From positions 2,236,501 through 2,300,500 of the forward strand of contig JAXDDX010000019.1 in assembly GCA_034670405.1 (NCBI GenBank): 64,000 bases of DNA, read 5' to 3'. The stretch is from Hoplostethus atlanticus. Taxonomy: Eukaryota > Chordata > Actinopteri > Trachichthyiformes > Trachichthyidae. The notes beneath the pieces are model-generated. The model saw only the letters and a list, made by a program, of their open reading frames with translations. It ran no database searches and was not told where the DNA came from. The translations under genes were made by a program, and so were the position numbers. This document shows, piece after piece, positions 35,375-46,668 of the stretch (position 1 is the stretch's first letter; each line of letters begins with the position of its first letter).

Positions 35375-35545
35375 GGCAGGGAAACGGTGAGACCCCGAAT
35401 GTGCCAACCCGGCGAAGCCTCAAGAGGGGCACGCAGAGCGGGGAAGGCGTCCATGCCAGGAGCCACTCGCTTTGTCTCGTTTCGCTCAAGTGAGGACGCG
35501 GGCGCGCTCTCAACGCATCGCAATCACACCTGTGAGCTCTTCAAA
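35375..35545. promoter_or_regulatory. CpG-rich patch
   Basis: CpG is enriched here relative to the flanks, including CGGGCGCGCTC-type sequence near 35495-35510. Overlapping frames exist on both strands (35249-35641 plus, 35292-35523 minus) but contain no known domain. They are probably a by-product of high GC. Confidence 0.25.
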
Positions 35546-36597
35546 ATCTGTTGGCAGCGTAAAGCCCCCGCTAGAAATCAGAGCCGAAACAACCAGGTTT
35601 TTTTTTTTTTTGCTGGACACGGTCTCTGTGTCAACAGCTGATATGCTTTGTTTTGGAACGGATAACTTGAGTAATTAAACACTTTTTTTGTGAATCGGCG
35701 CTGATTGAAACAGGTAGGTAGAGTAATGAAGTTTGAAAGGAACCAATTTCACTTCCTGCCATCAATTGTATACAATGTGACTGACGCACAGCATTACAAT
35801 GAAATTGAATGGCTCCATATGAAAAGTGCAGCATCTTCTCTCCCAATCCCCAATCTCTCTTCCTATAGAGGTTTGTGGATGTTTTCCCAGCTGGTTTGGG
35901 GCTGTTGCACCAGAGGGAATGCCTTAATAATAAGTTTTATTGCTCATTCCCGAGCACTGTATTAGATTTTTTTTTATTTTCACAGGTCAATTCATAATTA
36001 AAAGTCCTGTCCTGGCATACTATATATGACATTGGTGAAGTGCTGTTTATGGCATTTTGATATCCGCAGGGCCAACCTTTTGGTGACGACCCCCGACGGG
36101 GTGTGGGAGGGTTCATATGAGCAGCAGGGGAATGTCCTTTTCAAGTCTCCATTGTCCAACTGTTTTATGGTGGAGGATATCTCATCATATCGGGGATGAT
36201 CTGTAGGTGATGAACATCAGAATCAAATGTCAAATAGTATCCAAGAATAACCCCACAAGTTACAAATTAACCATCCTGGGACCACTCGGTCGGATTGCTG
36301 GAGACCTTTTTTAAATGCGGTGTCAAAAACAATTAATCACTTGACAGTGTAGCAGCACCAAATGGTGCATTGAGGGAGAGTCGATGGTAAAATCCTGTGT
36401 GGAGTGTGATTAGGTAGTCAAGGTTTAGAATGATATAAAGGGAGGAATAAAATTAACACCAACTGTACGCTAAATGCTAATAGATTTTTGGGCCCCGGCT
36501 GGTAAATCTCTCGATGAACCGAAGGCATAAAAAAGGTGTCAGCCTGGAGTTTTTCAGGAGACCTTTAAAAAAAAAAAATAGTTATAGCAGGGATGGC
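35546..36597. other. No recognisable gene
   Basis: Unique-looking DNA with short T runs near 35598-35612 and 35969-35977. I see nothing to annotate. Confidence 0.5.
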
Positions 36598-36740
36598 CAA
36601 ACCTTTTTCACATGGAGAGCAAAGGGCCGCAATTAAAATCTTTCTTGCTATTAATAATAACAATTTAATAATTTATATCATCATTTAATAGCCAAGGACA
36701 AAATCTGTATTGCATTTGGCCCGGTGTTCGTTATACCAGA
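36598..36740. mobile_element. Possible hAT-type element end
   Basis: CAGGGATGGCCAAACCTTTT ... AAAGGGCCGC resembles the start of common fish and mammalian hAT elements (CAGGG..GGC.AAC...TTT ... GGGCCGC). Only one end is recognisable, with no matching right end, so it is probably a truncated copy. Confidence 0.4.
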
Positions 36741-36784
36741 CTTTTTACTCAAACTTTTTAAAAAAAGTTTCGAATTTATGACGT

Positions 36785-37140
36785 CCTAAAGTTTTGCTGG
36801 TACAAAGTAAAGGGGGTCAGTCCTTGGAGACACGCCTGGGGCGTTCGAGACCAAAACATTGCATTGCGCCCTGATATGCGTGCGCTCGAGTCTACGGGCT
36901 TGAGCGCCGCCGAGTGTGTCTGCTTTTAATTTTGTGTATGAGCCGTTGTATTTGAGACCCATTAAAGTTCGTTCCACTCGGATGCTAAACCGAATTAGCG
37001 GAGGTCTTGAACTCCACTTGTGTAACGTGTTACCATTTACGTGCTCGATTAGTAGTTCCGTTAGAATGTAGACGCTGCAAGGAGAAAGGGAACAACGGCG
37101 GCGGCGGCGGGAGGAGGGGGGAGGCGGGGTGTTTGTGTGT
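36785..37140. promoter_or_regulatory. GC- and CpG-rich patch with GGC repeat
   Basis: CpG is enriched at about 36830-36920 (CGCCCTGATATGCGTGCGCT and nearby), and a short (CGG)n-type tract GGCGGCGGCGGCGG lies at about 37095-37110. Frames on the minus strand across it are low complexity (Pro-rich). No gene is supported. Confidence 0.25.
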
Positions 37141-37254
37141 ACATGTTCCATGAACGAGCAAACTTTTCCAGTGTGTAAGGAGAAAACTCAGAGGGCTTGC
37201 TATGGAAGGGAGAGATACAAATCTCACCAAAAGCTCCTCTTGAATAATGCTTCC

Positions 37255-37281
37255 TCTCTCGCTCTCTCTCTCTCTCTCTCA
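37255..37281. repeat. (CT)n microsatellite
   Basis: About ten CT units with one interruption. Repeated Arg-Glu in the minus-strand frame comes from it. Confidence 0.9.
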
Positions 37282-39764
37282 ATAGAACAATTCAACGAAA
37301 TCCCACCGAGACTTGGGATAAATCAATTTTCCAACACTGTATCTAACATATCTCTCCCGCTCTGTTCTGCCACGAGCCTTTCATTGCTTTTAAAGTGTCC
37401 CTCCATCTCAATAATGACAATGAATTGACCTCATCGTCAAAAAAGATGGCGGGAATATTTTCTAATGGTCTTAAAATTAACCGTTTTGAGAAGAGAGAGA
37501 GAGAAAGTGCGTGAGGGAGAGATAGAACGACTGTGAAATAAGGCGAGGACACGACGTGGCCCTCCTCAACCTTTCTTCTCCTGTAGAATAAAGCCTCCAA
37601 TCCTATCACACTACTTTCTCCCGTTGCCCTTTTTCTTAAAATAGCAACAGAATGTGATACAAGAAAAGAAAATGTACAGAAAGGAAATAATCGCAAGCAA
37701 CTGCAAAAACAACACAAAAAAAAAGCACAATCATCCTTCCCGTCTCTGTCTGATGTGATTTGGCTCTTATCTTCGGAAAGGCAATACAGCAATTTTGTTT
37801 CCCAGGCTGTCGACTGTCTGAGTCCTGCTGTGAATGGGTGAGTGGACATGCCAAAGAGTCTTTGGTATGCTGTCAGTTAAAGTGGCTGGAGCTGCCCCAA
37901 AAAAAGCGTGGAGCCAGCCCAGCACATCCGGCACAGCGAGTCACATTGTTGGCAAAAGAGAACCGTACAGGTGGCGGTCTAATGGCCGGCATGTGACCTG
38001 TCAAAAACCCCCTTGTAACTTTTGCTTGACATTGCTATTGGATCTCTAGGAGGTCAGGGATAAAGGCAGGTCTTAATTCCTAATAGAGTCCTGACACAAA
38101 TTGAGATGTCGTTTTGATCCGACGGTTGACGGCAAAGCTCCGTGACTTGTCCTTTTTTTCCGGGGGGTTGCAGGTTTTCCTATTTTGAGACTGCAAGTTT
38201 TGGAAGTTTTTTAAAAGACTCAAGGAGTCAAAGTCGATGAGACGCGGAAAGTCGATTGGAATGAAACAATGATACTGATCTTTATAGATTAGTTTCTCCA
38301 ACAACCTCTCCTCATTCCATATCTGTAATTGTAATATTATATTCATAACCCTTATTCTCCCCCCGGCCCCCCGGGATCTATCAACAGTCTAGTTTCATTT
38401 GCAGCAGTATGAATTTACTGTAAGAATGAGTGTGCACTCTCTTTGACGACCTTAAATCTCATTTTCCAACCTCTGCTTGCTCACCTGTAAAATAATCCAC
38501 GGATACCGAGGCCAAGACCTTTAAAAATAACACTGGTGGGATATTGAATGAACATTCGCCTCCCTATTTGGTACCGCATTCGGTTTACCTTACTCACCCT
38601 GAAGACCCCTTGAAAGAAAATAGAGTGCGGAGCGTGTTGTTTTTCCCGTGTCCTCATCCTCAGATCCTCCATCTGGTGCTCTTTGTCTTTATCTTTCAGC
38701 TCAGTAAGATGACACTTCTTTTATTCAAGTTTGCTCTGTCATCCTGTTGTCCTTGAACAAGGCCGTTCTTCTTCCCTTTCCCCTCATTCTCTACTCTTCT
38801 CTGTCACTCTCTCTGTCTGTAGACATCCTCTTCCTCTTGTCTCTGTCACCTCTACCCTTACCTGACATCCTGATGTCGCCTCCCACAGTGGCCCCCGCTA
38901 TCTCTTGCATGGCTTGCATGACCAGGAAGGCCGATGCATGGCGCCTACTCGATGAAGCGCATTGATCGCGTGAGTAAGCCAAGTCTATCGAGCTGCCTTG
39001 ATGATAGACTGAGCGGCTGCATGCTTCCAACCTCTAACACGCATGGGATCAGTGGGCTGTAAATTACTCTCTAAAGTTGATCTTGCAACAACAAAAGAAG
39101 ACAGTAAATCATTTTTCTTCTTTTGGAGCTTGGACTGATAGACTTTGCAGAACTGGCACAGAATTGCAATGCCAGTGCATGCATATCGTGAAAAGTTTTT
39201 TTCTTAACTCATAATTACATTAGAATCAAATAGGGGAGATGATAATGGTTACTGCGTTATGACAAGTGCCTGCAGAAGAAAAAGAAAAGAAATCCAAAGC
39301 GTAAAATTCAAAATGACACAGTGTCACTTCAATGCTGCGTGGGCGCTACATTGATCAAACATCATAACGCTTCCCTCACTGATGCTATGGAACTTCAGTT
39401 GAATTATGGAGGTGCAAGCAGAGGGCACGTTGTCTGATCGAGATCTGGATCCAGTCTAGGCGAGATGAGTCCCCAGGGTGCAGTCAATCTGCCTGCATTC
39501 TGCTGTCCCGGTACGAGATGCTTTCCCTGATCATGGCGTTGTCCAAAGTGTCCCTCGCACTTACGCTGTTTTTAAAACCTTCATCCCGCGGTGTGACGCC
39601 TGTGGTAGCAATGGTTTGCTGATCTCGGATCTGTAAAGGCTGCCCCCTGAAAGTCGTAATGGGCTGATAATGAAGTTCAGAATTGACAGAATGACAGCGG
39701 CAGTAGTTAACTAAAACATTGCCAGTTGAAATCCTTTGACTGACTGGAAAAAATCCATTGGTAC
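37282..39764. other. No recognisable gene
   Basis: Includes a short GA tract near 37491-37505. The 168-codon minus-strand frame at 37343-37849 has no domain I recognise and no convincing splice sites. Confidence 0.45.
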
Positions 39765-39835
39765 AAACCACTAATGTGAGGGTGCCCTTGAGCAAGGCAC
39801 TTAACCCCCTTACTACTCCAGGGACACTTCTGGGG
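39765..39835. repeat. Dispersed fish repeat fragment
   Basis: GGGTGCCCTTGAGCAAGGCA then CTTAACCCCC and CTCCAGGGACACTTC is the wording of a repeat found throughout fish genomes. The opposite-strand relative is near 30025-30060. Confidence 0.6.
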
Positions 39836-40994
39836 AAAATGCTGAAAAAGGTGCATGCATGCTCAGCAAATCACACAAATTGAATGACAGCTGTCAGACG
39901 GACGTTCTGCAAGCCACATGATCCTGTCACATGACATTGTTTCTTCATCTATCGGCATGTAATGAAAATCGGTAAATCGGTGAATAAATCGCAATAAGTC
40001 CAGAATCATCTTTATTTCAATCACAATAGAGTCACTTCTGCTATTGTTAACGTTACGGTTGATCTTTCAATTTCCAACTTGCGTCAAGGCGAATGACAAT
40101 GTTCACTATGATGAAAGATATTTTCAACGTGTAATTTTACTTGACAGCCCATCCCCTGGCTGCAGTAACTTTTTTTTTAAAGTCTGTGCTGCAGCAGAGA
40201 CAGTATGTGGGAGAAAAATGAAAGACAAATATAGGGGGAGGGCGGATGCGTAGGCTTGCATCAGTGTTTTCCACAACACACACAAACAGGCACGATAAGA
40301 CCAAAGGGACATGAACATCGTCTTTATTAACATCAGACACATCCTATGGGTGCAGATAATATTTAAAAATGGTTGGCTGACAGTTGGATCTCGAGGAAAA
40401 AAGGCCAACGGGTAGTTAATTGTCCGTATGTTCAATCGAGTCTTCATCTGGCGCAAGACTTACATGAAGACTTCCTGTCAATAGTGCAGAAAAGTACCTT
40501 CTGCTGAAGCCCAATTTATTTCCCACTGATTTCCCTTATTTTGATGAAACATCATGTCATCAAATCCCTCCTCACCACTACAGAGTCACACTCCTGACAG
40601 GAAATGGTTATTCTGATGTTTCCTTTATTTTGACCATGCTAGATATAATAGACGCCGTGATCCTGGATTTTTCGCAGTGCATATCTGGTGATGACAACGT
40701 ATCACCACCAGTTTACACCGGGAAGCTGTTCAGTTTGCTGGCAGCTGGTTGTTGTTTTAGACGTTGTGCACTTTAAAGTAACACTATCGTACCTTCCCGG
40801 CAAATATCATTTCAATTAGCGGTCTGCTAATGACATTATTCTAGGTCAGGAGTAGTGAACAGCGATATGGCACATCAGTATCAGAATTAGCAAGGTACAA
40901 ACTGAGGTCTGCCGACTGCCGACGCCCGCTGCATCTCAGGCGCGATAATGTTTCCTGTGTTTTTACGGCGTCAGAGGCGACATACCGTGCAGAA
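39836..40994. other. No recognisable gene
   Basis: Unique-looking DNA. I see no features. Confidence 0.5.
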
Positions 40995-41045
40995 AGTATG
41001 CTATCTATCTCTCTCTCTGCCTCACCCCCCCCCCCCCTCCCGTCT
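40995..41045. repeat. CT and C-rich tract
   Basis: CTATCTATCTCTCTCTCTG followed by about 11 C. Low-complexity polypyrimidine sequence. Confidence 0.85.
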
Positions 41046-41399
41046 CCCTCAGAAAGCATGGCTCAATCACCATCCTGACAAGTGCTGCCATCTCTCATTT
41101 GGACACCAGGCGTTATCCAATTGGCAGGAGCTCACATTACTGGCCTGCCTCCCCTTTCTAGGCTGCTCGACGCAAAACCGCTGACGCTGCACAATAGCAA
41201 CTTTCTATGGGGGTTGTGGACTCGTCTGCAAGGGGGGGGGGGATTTCAGCTGAGGTCCCCCTCTAATCGGGCTAATTCTGAATCGGCCCGGACCATTCCA
41301 AAGGGTGTGTTCATCCCGGTGTATTAATCTTTTAGTGAACTGATGCTGAACTCTTTATCAGCAAGGGGGGAGGGTGTATAATTGCCAGGGAGAGAGGCT

Positions 41400-41425
41400 A
41401 GAGAGGAGAGGAGAGGAGAGGCGAG
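41400..41425. repeat. (GAGAG)n short tandem repeat
   Basis: GAGAGGAGAGGAGAGGAGAGG, a five-base unit repeated about four to five times. Confidence 0.9.
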
Positions 41426-41839
41426 GCGATCCCACCCCCTCCTCCTCTTCTCTCTTGATCACGCTCCACAAATATCCCGCCGCTGTTTGCCATTGCATTG
41501 CATTTCTTATGTTCTGCACTATAGATGTCCTTCATCATCATCATCCTCGTCGTTGTCATCACCATTATACTTAACATTTTCGAATCTCCATCTTTGGCTT
41601 TCTATCTATGTATCTTTATATGTTTTCTTCCTTTACTCTATTAAATACTTAGTTTGACGAATAGGGGATACAACCAGGAAATAAGCTTCTTAATCAAGGT
41701 CTGATTCCTCAAATATTTCTGAGGAATTTTACTTTAAATCCTTACAAATAAATGCAAAGACTAATAACCTCCTGCTACAAATACAAAGAGAGCCCCTTTA
41801 ACTGCCACATACTGTTTGACCTTCAATCAAAACCTTGGT

Positions 41840-41932
41840 CATGTCGCATGTCATCCCTCCTCTCTCACCTGATCTTTCCTGTCTCTCTCTAGTGACTGTC
41901 AAATAAAGGCAAAATGCCAAAAAAAAAAAAAT
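41840..41932 (+). mobile_element. Retroposed tail with poly-A
   Basis: The stretch ATGTCGCATGTCATCCCTCC ... CTCTCTAGTGACTGTCAAAT then AATAAAGGCAAAATGCC and about 12 A has the wording of a common fish retroposon or mRNA 3' tail, including the AATAAA signal before the A run. The source element is not identified. Confidence 0.55.
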
Positions 41933-43892
41933 TGGTCATATGTATCTAAAACCTGTTTATCTGGGGTGGCTCCAATGCCGTTTACGCTGGGACCGTGGAT
42001 TTGGCCTTTTTAAACAAAAACAGGAGCTTAGCAAAATGCTGTTGTCGTTAGCTGCCTTGTTTGGTTTGGTTATGTCTCTCCTTAAAGCCTCGCTGCGATG
42101 TGGAGTGAACTCGTAGAGTTCTGTGGTAACCTAAATAATTACAAGCCCTGTTCTCCCAGAGTGATTAATTATATCTGCGGAAAGGGATTTCTTATTTTAG
42201 AGCCCTCCACAGACAAGGGCTGGTGGGGAGAAAAGAAGAGAAAGAAAGAAAAAAAAAAGAAGACGACAAAATACAAGCAGGCCCTTATCAAACCTTTCTT
42301 GACAGATTTGGGCTGTGTGCAAGACTTGCGGAGTAATATCTTTTCGCTTGCTGGTCATCTCGCGCAAGCTACACTGAGCATATGAAGGATTTAAACTGAA
42401 TCAATGTTTCACAGTGGGCATAATTAACTGCATTTGAGGATCTCGACAGGATATTGGGAGACATTTTCTAGTATTGCATGCAGCATTTGGGAAGGATTAG
42501 TACTTCTCATGCCCATAGCTTCACATCATTTCCTTCGCTTGCCTTATCTGTGTGTAGCAGAGTGGCCCTTCCTGAAGGCTTGTGTACATACATGTCTCAT
42601 TTGGCCAGGGGTATTCCCCTTAGGCTGACTATACGAGAGTCTGATTTCCCACACTGGGAACTGTTTAAATGCATTATGATGGAGGAAAACATGTCGGTGG
42701 GAGGGTGGGAGGTCAAAGCAGGGTAACAGTGGAGCCTGCCTGAAATCTGAAAAAAAAAAACAATCCTCATTGGTTTAGCAGATTTCCCATATGGGAAACC
42801 CAGATTTGAATTAATTCATTACAAATATAGCTAATGTGGAAGTTTCCGCCTTGTACTGCATGTCTGCTGCACTAAATGATTATTGCACTGAGTACCTTCC
42901 TTGTAGGAGAGGAATTGTTTGAAAAACTAATTTTGTTCCACAGAACTAGTAGCAATGCACTTAACTCTACTTATCTGCAATGTGGATCAAGCAGACTATC
43001 CAGATAAATGACATGAACCGTAAAGCAGGCACAATCTTTTTCTTCTTTTTCCAAGTGCACCCTCTTGTTTTACTCCATAGGATTGTACAGCAATAATGAA
43101 CCCACGGCTCGATGTATTATGCAGAACTTTCCTCGCGCCTTGGCCTTGAATTACGCTTTCATTCTCATTCATCAAAGCGAGGTGAAGGAAGGTCAGGCCA
43201 ATGAGCAACAGATCACTGCTCGCTGGCGCTGTGTGCATACATCTCCAACCCTCTGCCTCTGCACTCATCTGCCTGGGCGAAAAAGCGAAAATTTAGCACC
43301 AGCGCCCTCCTCAACTTTCCTAAATGGCACATAATCTCTTGAAATGCTCTAAACCTCTTCATGGGCTGGGAGAACGCCGGTGACACGAATCAATCAGGCC
43401 TCCTGCGTATTATATTGTGAATCTGTCAGTTCTATAACCCCCTTTATTCACCCACTCATGTCTTTTTTCCAGGGGGGTTTGTACTTCCTGTATGCCATAC
43501 TGGCTCATGCTGCAGAAGCAGTAGATTGTCTCTTGCCCAATGGGCCATTCTGGCTCGAAGAGGGCTTACTTGACTCTTTTTTTTTTATGCATCTACTATC
43601 TCTATGCTGAGGGGTGAAGGGGCTGCTCATGCTGAGTATGCAGCAAAAAGCAAAAGCCATTGTCTAGCTTAAGGTATCATAGCAGTGGAAAACATTCACT
43701 TCTTTTTACTCGTCTGGAGCGCTACTGATTTATAGTATGCTTTAAAAGACAATACTAATGTTTTTGACTTGAGAACCCTTTGTCATCTTTGCCTTAGCTG
43801 GAGTTATTTGGCATTTTGTGCTGATTCATCATTGCTATAGGCTGTCAGTGTTTCTGAAAACGCCCCAGAAACCTCATGAAAATTATCAACGC
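41933..43892. other. No recognisable gene
   Basis: Unique-looking DNA with purine-rich A tracts near 42236-42266 and 42752-42761. I see no gene. Confidence 0.5.
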
Positions 43893-44088
43893 TTGATAAA
43901 AATGTCATACTAACCTCTGAGGTGTCATCTTTGTCCTCCAAGGCTAAATTATGGCACTTCCGAATATGCCATAATTCAGACTCCGAGGAAGATCTTACAT
44001 TTTCTCTCTCTGTTGCTACTGTGAGGCACACTGGCGTACCTTTCCGGGAAACCCGACACCTCAGAGGTTAGCATGACATTTATATCAA
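43893..44088. repeat. Nested inverted repeat, 34-bp arms
   Basis: Arms at 43893-43926 and 44055-44088 pair at 32 of 34 positions, separated by 128 bases. Inside that spacer is a perfect 10-bp inverted repeat AATTATGGCA (43947-43956) and TGCCATAATT (43967-43976) around a 10-base loop. The whole can fold as a long stem with an internal stem-loop. It has no coding frame. It is either a small palindromic MITE of an unrecognised family or a structured RNA or regulatory element. I see no obvious target-site duplication. Confidence 0.85.
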
Positions 44089-45379
44089 ATATGGCAATTA
44101 CTGTGGGGGTTTTGAGGTTATTAATCCATATTTCAGACTGAACAAATGTCTTCTCGATACCTCACTACATTTATCAATAAATGTGATAGAACTATTATGA
44201 ACTGTATATAGAAAGCTGTTTTAATGTTCGAGGAAAAGGAATTGTGGGTTAGAGCAGGTATATCATTGGGGTTAAGTGAAGTGGGCACCTGCCATCACAG
44301 TTCTTGGATGATTGTCCACTGGTTCTAGCCAGAGTGTACTCATTTTTTAATGCCACTCTTTTCTCTCAAAACATCATTTCTGTGACTGTTTCTTTCTTCT
44401 CATTCTCAGAGAGGATGTATCACTAAGCCTACAGTTTCAAATGAATGAAAGGTTGCACTGCCCCTGGCCTGGAATGGCCCCGGTGGGCCCTGCTGTGAAT
44501 TTTGAAAAGTTGAATTTAAAATCAGCTTGAAAGTTGCATTGAATAAAAAGCAAGAGGGGGCTCAGGATTCGGTTTGCGATGAGGTCATCCACCCACCCAC
44601 ATAGGGCGCATGTCATTCTATCAGTAGTGACAGGAGAGGAAGCGGTTGGAGCAGGCAGGTGGAGTGAGCCAAAGTGAACCACTTATAGGAGAAGTTATGG
44701 ATAACAACATTTGAAGAAACAACAAGTGGTGAATGAAGGCCAGTAGACCCTCCTGTGTATGTCGTAGCAAGTTACCACTACACTACCACCACACAGTGAG
44801 GAGAAAACTGAGACACAATGCTCAAGAGCTTAGCTCTTCAGATGAGCAAGGTTATGATGCGTGAAGCACAAGGTTTCCTGAAAATATCGATGCTATTACT
44901 TTTATCTATTTTTATTATGGTTTCTCTGTTCATCATATGGACATCGAGGAAAGTCACTTGACATTTTTTTGTATGTTCTTATTAGACAGCTTAAGCATTT
45001 TTATTATTATTTATTATTGTTCACCAATAAGTCAAAAGAAAAAAAAAACATTAAACATAAATTATAACAATAATAAATTCCCCATAAGGTATTCCCTTAT
45101 GTGAAATTGTAAAGGCAATGGCAATCATTTTATTAAATCAAAGTATGAGATCCCAGCCACTTACAAAGATCCCTGCTGGGAACAAATGAAATGATGAATT
45201 AATGCTGACAAACTTAAGGGCCTGTCCTGGTCCTCTTAGACGTGGATAAATGAATCAAATATGGATTTAAAAAGCTAAAGAATGCCTGAACTAGGACAGT
45301 GTTATGTTAGTCTATGCAAAGGTTGTGTCTATAAAGGATATAATTGGAATAGCAGAGGTATGGGCATTAGCTGCAATTA
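44089..45379. other. No recognisable gene
   Basis: AT-rich unique-looking DNA with ATT/TTA-rich runs near 45000-45075. I see no gene. Confidence 0.5.
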
Positions 45380-45890
45380 GCAACTGTATTTATATAGCAC
45401 TCTTATATAGCAAAAAACAAAGTTATGAAATGCTTTACAAAGAAAAAAACTGCTAAAAGTTTTCAGTTAAAAGCAAGATTGTACATCACAACATAAAAGT
45501 AATCAATCAAATCAAAAATCAACTGGGAGCCGGTGTAAGTTGGTTAAAATGGGCGTTATATGATCTCTCTCTTAGTTCTACTTTAGCTCCTGTAAGCTGC
45601 TGCCTTCTGCCCTAGTTGCAGACGAGACAAGAGTTATCTGTTTCCATGGCAAGAAAAATACAAGATGAAATAAGTGCATGAATTTTTTTTTTTTTTCCAT
45701 GTCTGAAAAGAACAGAAATGACCTGATCCTAGATATATTTAGCGGATAGAAAACAAGACGGAACAACTCTTTGGATGTGATTTTGTTTTTTTGTTTTTTC
45801 TTTGTTACGTTAGGTGGGCTAGAAATAACAACCTCAGATTTATCATAATTAAGGTGAAGAAAGAGTTGAAACAGTTTTGAGACATCCAAC
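45380..45890. repeat. Dispersed repeat remnants
   Basis: CTGTATTTATATAGCACTCT then AAATGCTTTACAAAG matches the wording of a common fish repeat tail (TTTATATAGC.CTTT ... GCTTTACA). From about 45516 AACTGGGAGCCGGTGTAAGT continues in a style also seen in dispersed fish repeats. The family is not assigned. A Harbinger end follows immediately at 45896. Confidence 0.5.
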
Positions 45891-45895
45891 ATTTA

Positions 45896-46668
45896 GGGCT
45901 CTATTTTCGTGACAGTGCGTGGTTTTTGCGCCGGTGAAGTCACACTTTTTTTCGGGGCGCGCACAGCAGGGGGTGTGTCAGTAACAATCAAGCAGCGCAG
46001 TGCAATTTAGGTGTTAAGGATCATGGGGCATGCCTGCTCAGACCACATCAAAAGTGCATAGTGCAAAGCGCAGACATGTTCTATGCTATTCTTTGTGCAC
46101 ACATGATCCAGATCCTATTCGAAGCCTTACCAATGCTTTTTGTGGATGATATTTTGGCAAATTTGACTTTGATATAAATCCCTCAAGCAGGTAAAAATAA
46201 GATGACATTCTAAATATTTACACATGTGGCTGTGGTGTCAATGATTGTCATCCAACATAAAACTATTAGTATGTGCTATGACACATTGAAGGAACATCTC
46301 CATTCTTCATAAAAAGGTTTACTGATTGGTTAACTAGGCCATATATTCACTCGCGGCGATGCAGCTCCTGCACAAGGACAGCAGTTTGCTCTTGGGAGAG
46401 GCTTTTGTGGTGGAGCCACTCTGGACTGTTCTCTTCCATCCCCAAGTTGTCGAGAGCGCCGTGGCGCAGAGCGCACTGCTTTTAAAAGGGAAGGAAAAGA
46501 GGTGATTTGATTGGTCGTGATTGAAGCCAGGCCTACCACACCTATTGATAATGCATTCCTCCTAATCTAACTCAGTTTCCAATTGAGCTGCAGGTGCACA
46601 CCACGTCCTGTGTTTCTCGCGCCATGCACCTTTGACTGCGCTTTGTGCTGTGTGCCATTACCCAAGGC
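45896..46668 (+). mobile_element. Harbinger-like element, right end missing
   Basis: The left terminus GGGCTCTATTTTCGTGAC (45896-45913) follows directly on TTA (45893-45895), matching the TTA-type target preference of PIF/Harbinger elements. The block GAGCGCACTGCTTTTAAAAG at 46469-46488, then GATTGG, CTATTGATAATGCATTCCTC and GCAGGTGCAC, also occurs in order in the 22.5-23.0 kb copy. The right TIR is not found. Sequence switches to an L2-like LINE near 46669. No transposase is readable, so it is a non-autonomous or deleted copy. Confidence 0.65.

Noticed and set aside
37343-37849. 168-codon minus-strand open frame
   Set aside because: No recognisable domain, overlapping frames on both strands, Ser/Leu/Phe-rich low complexity from pyrimidine-rich DNA.
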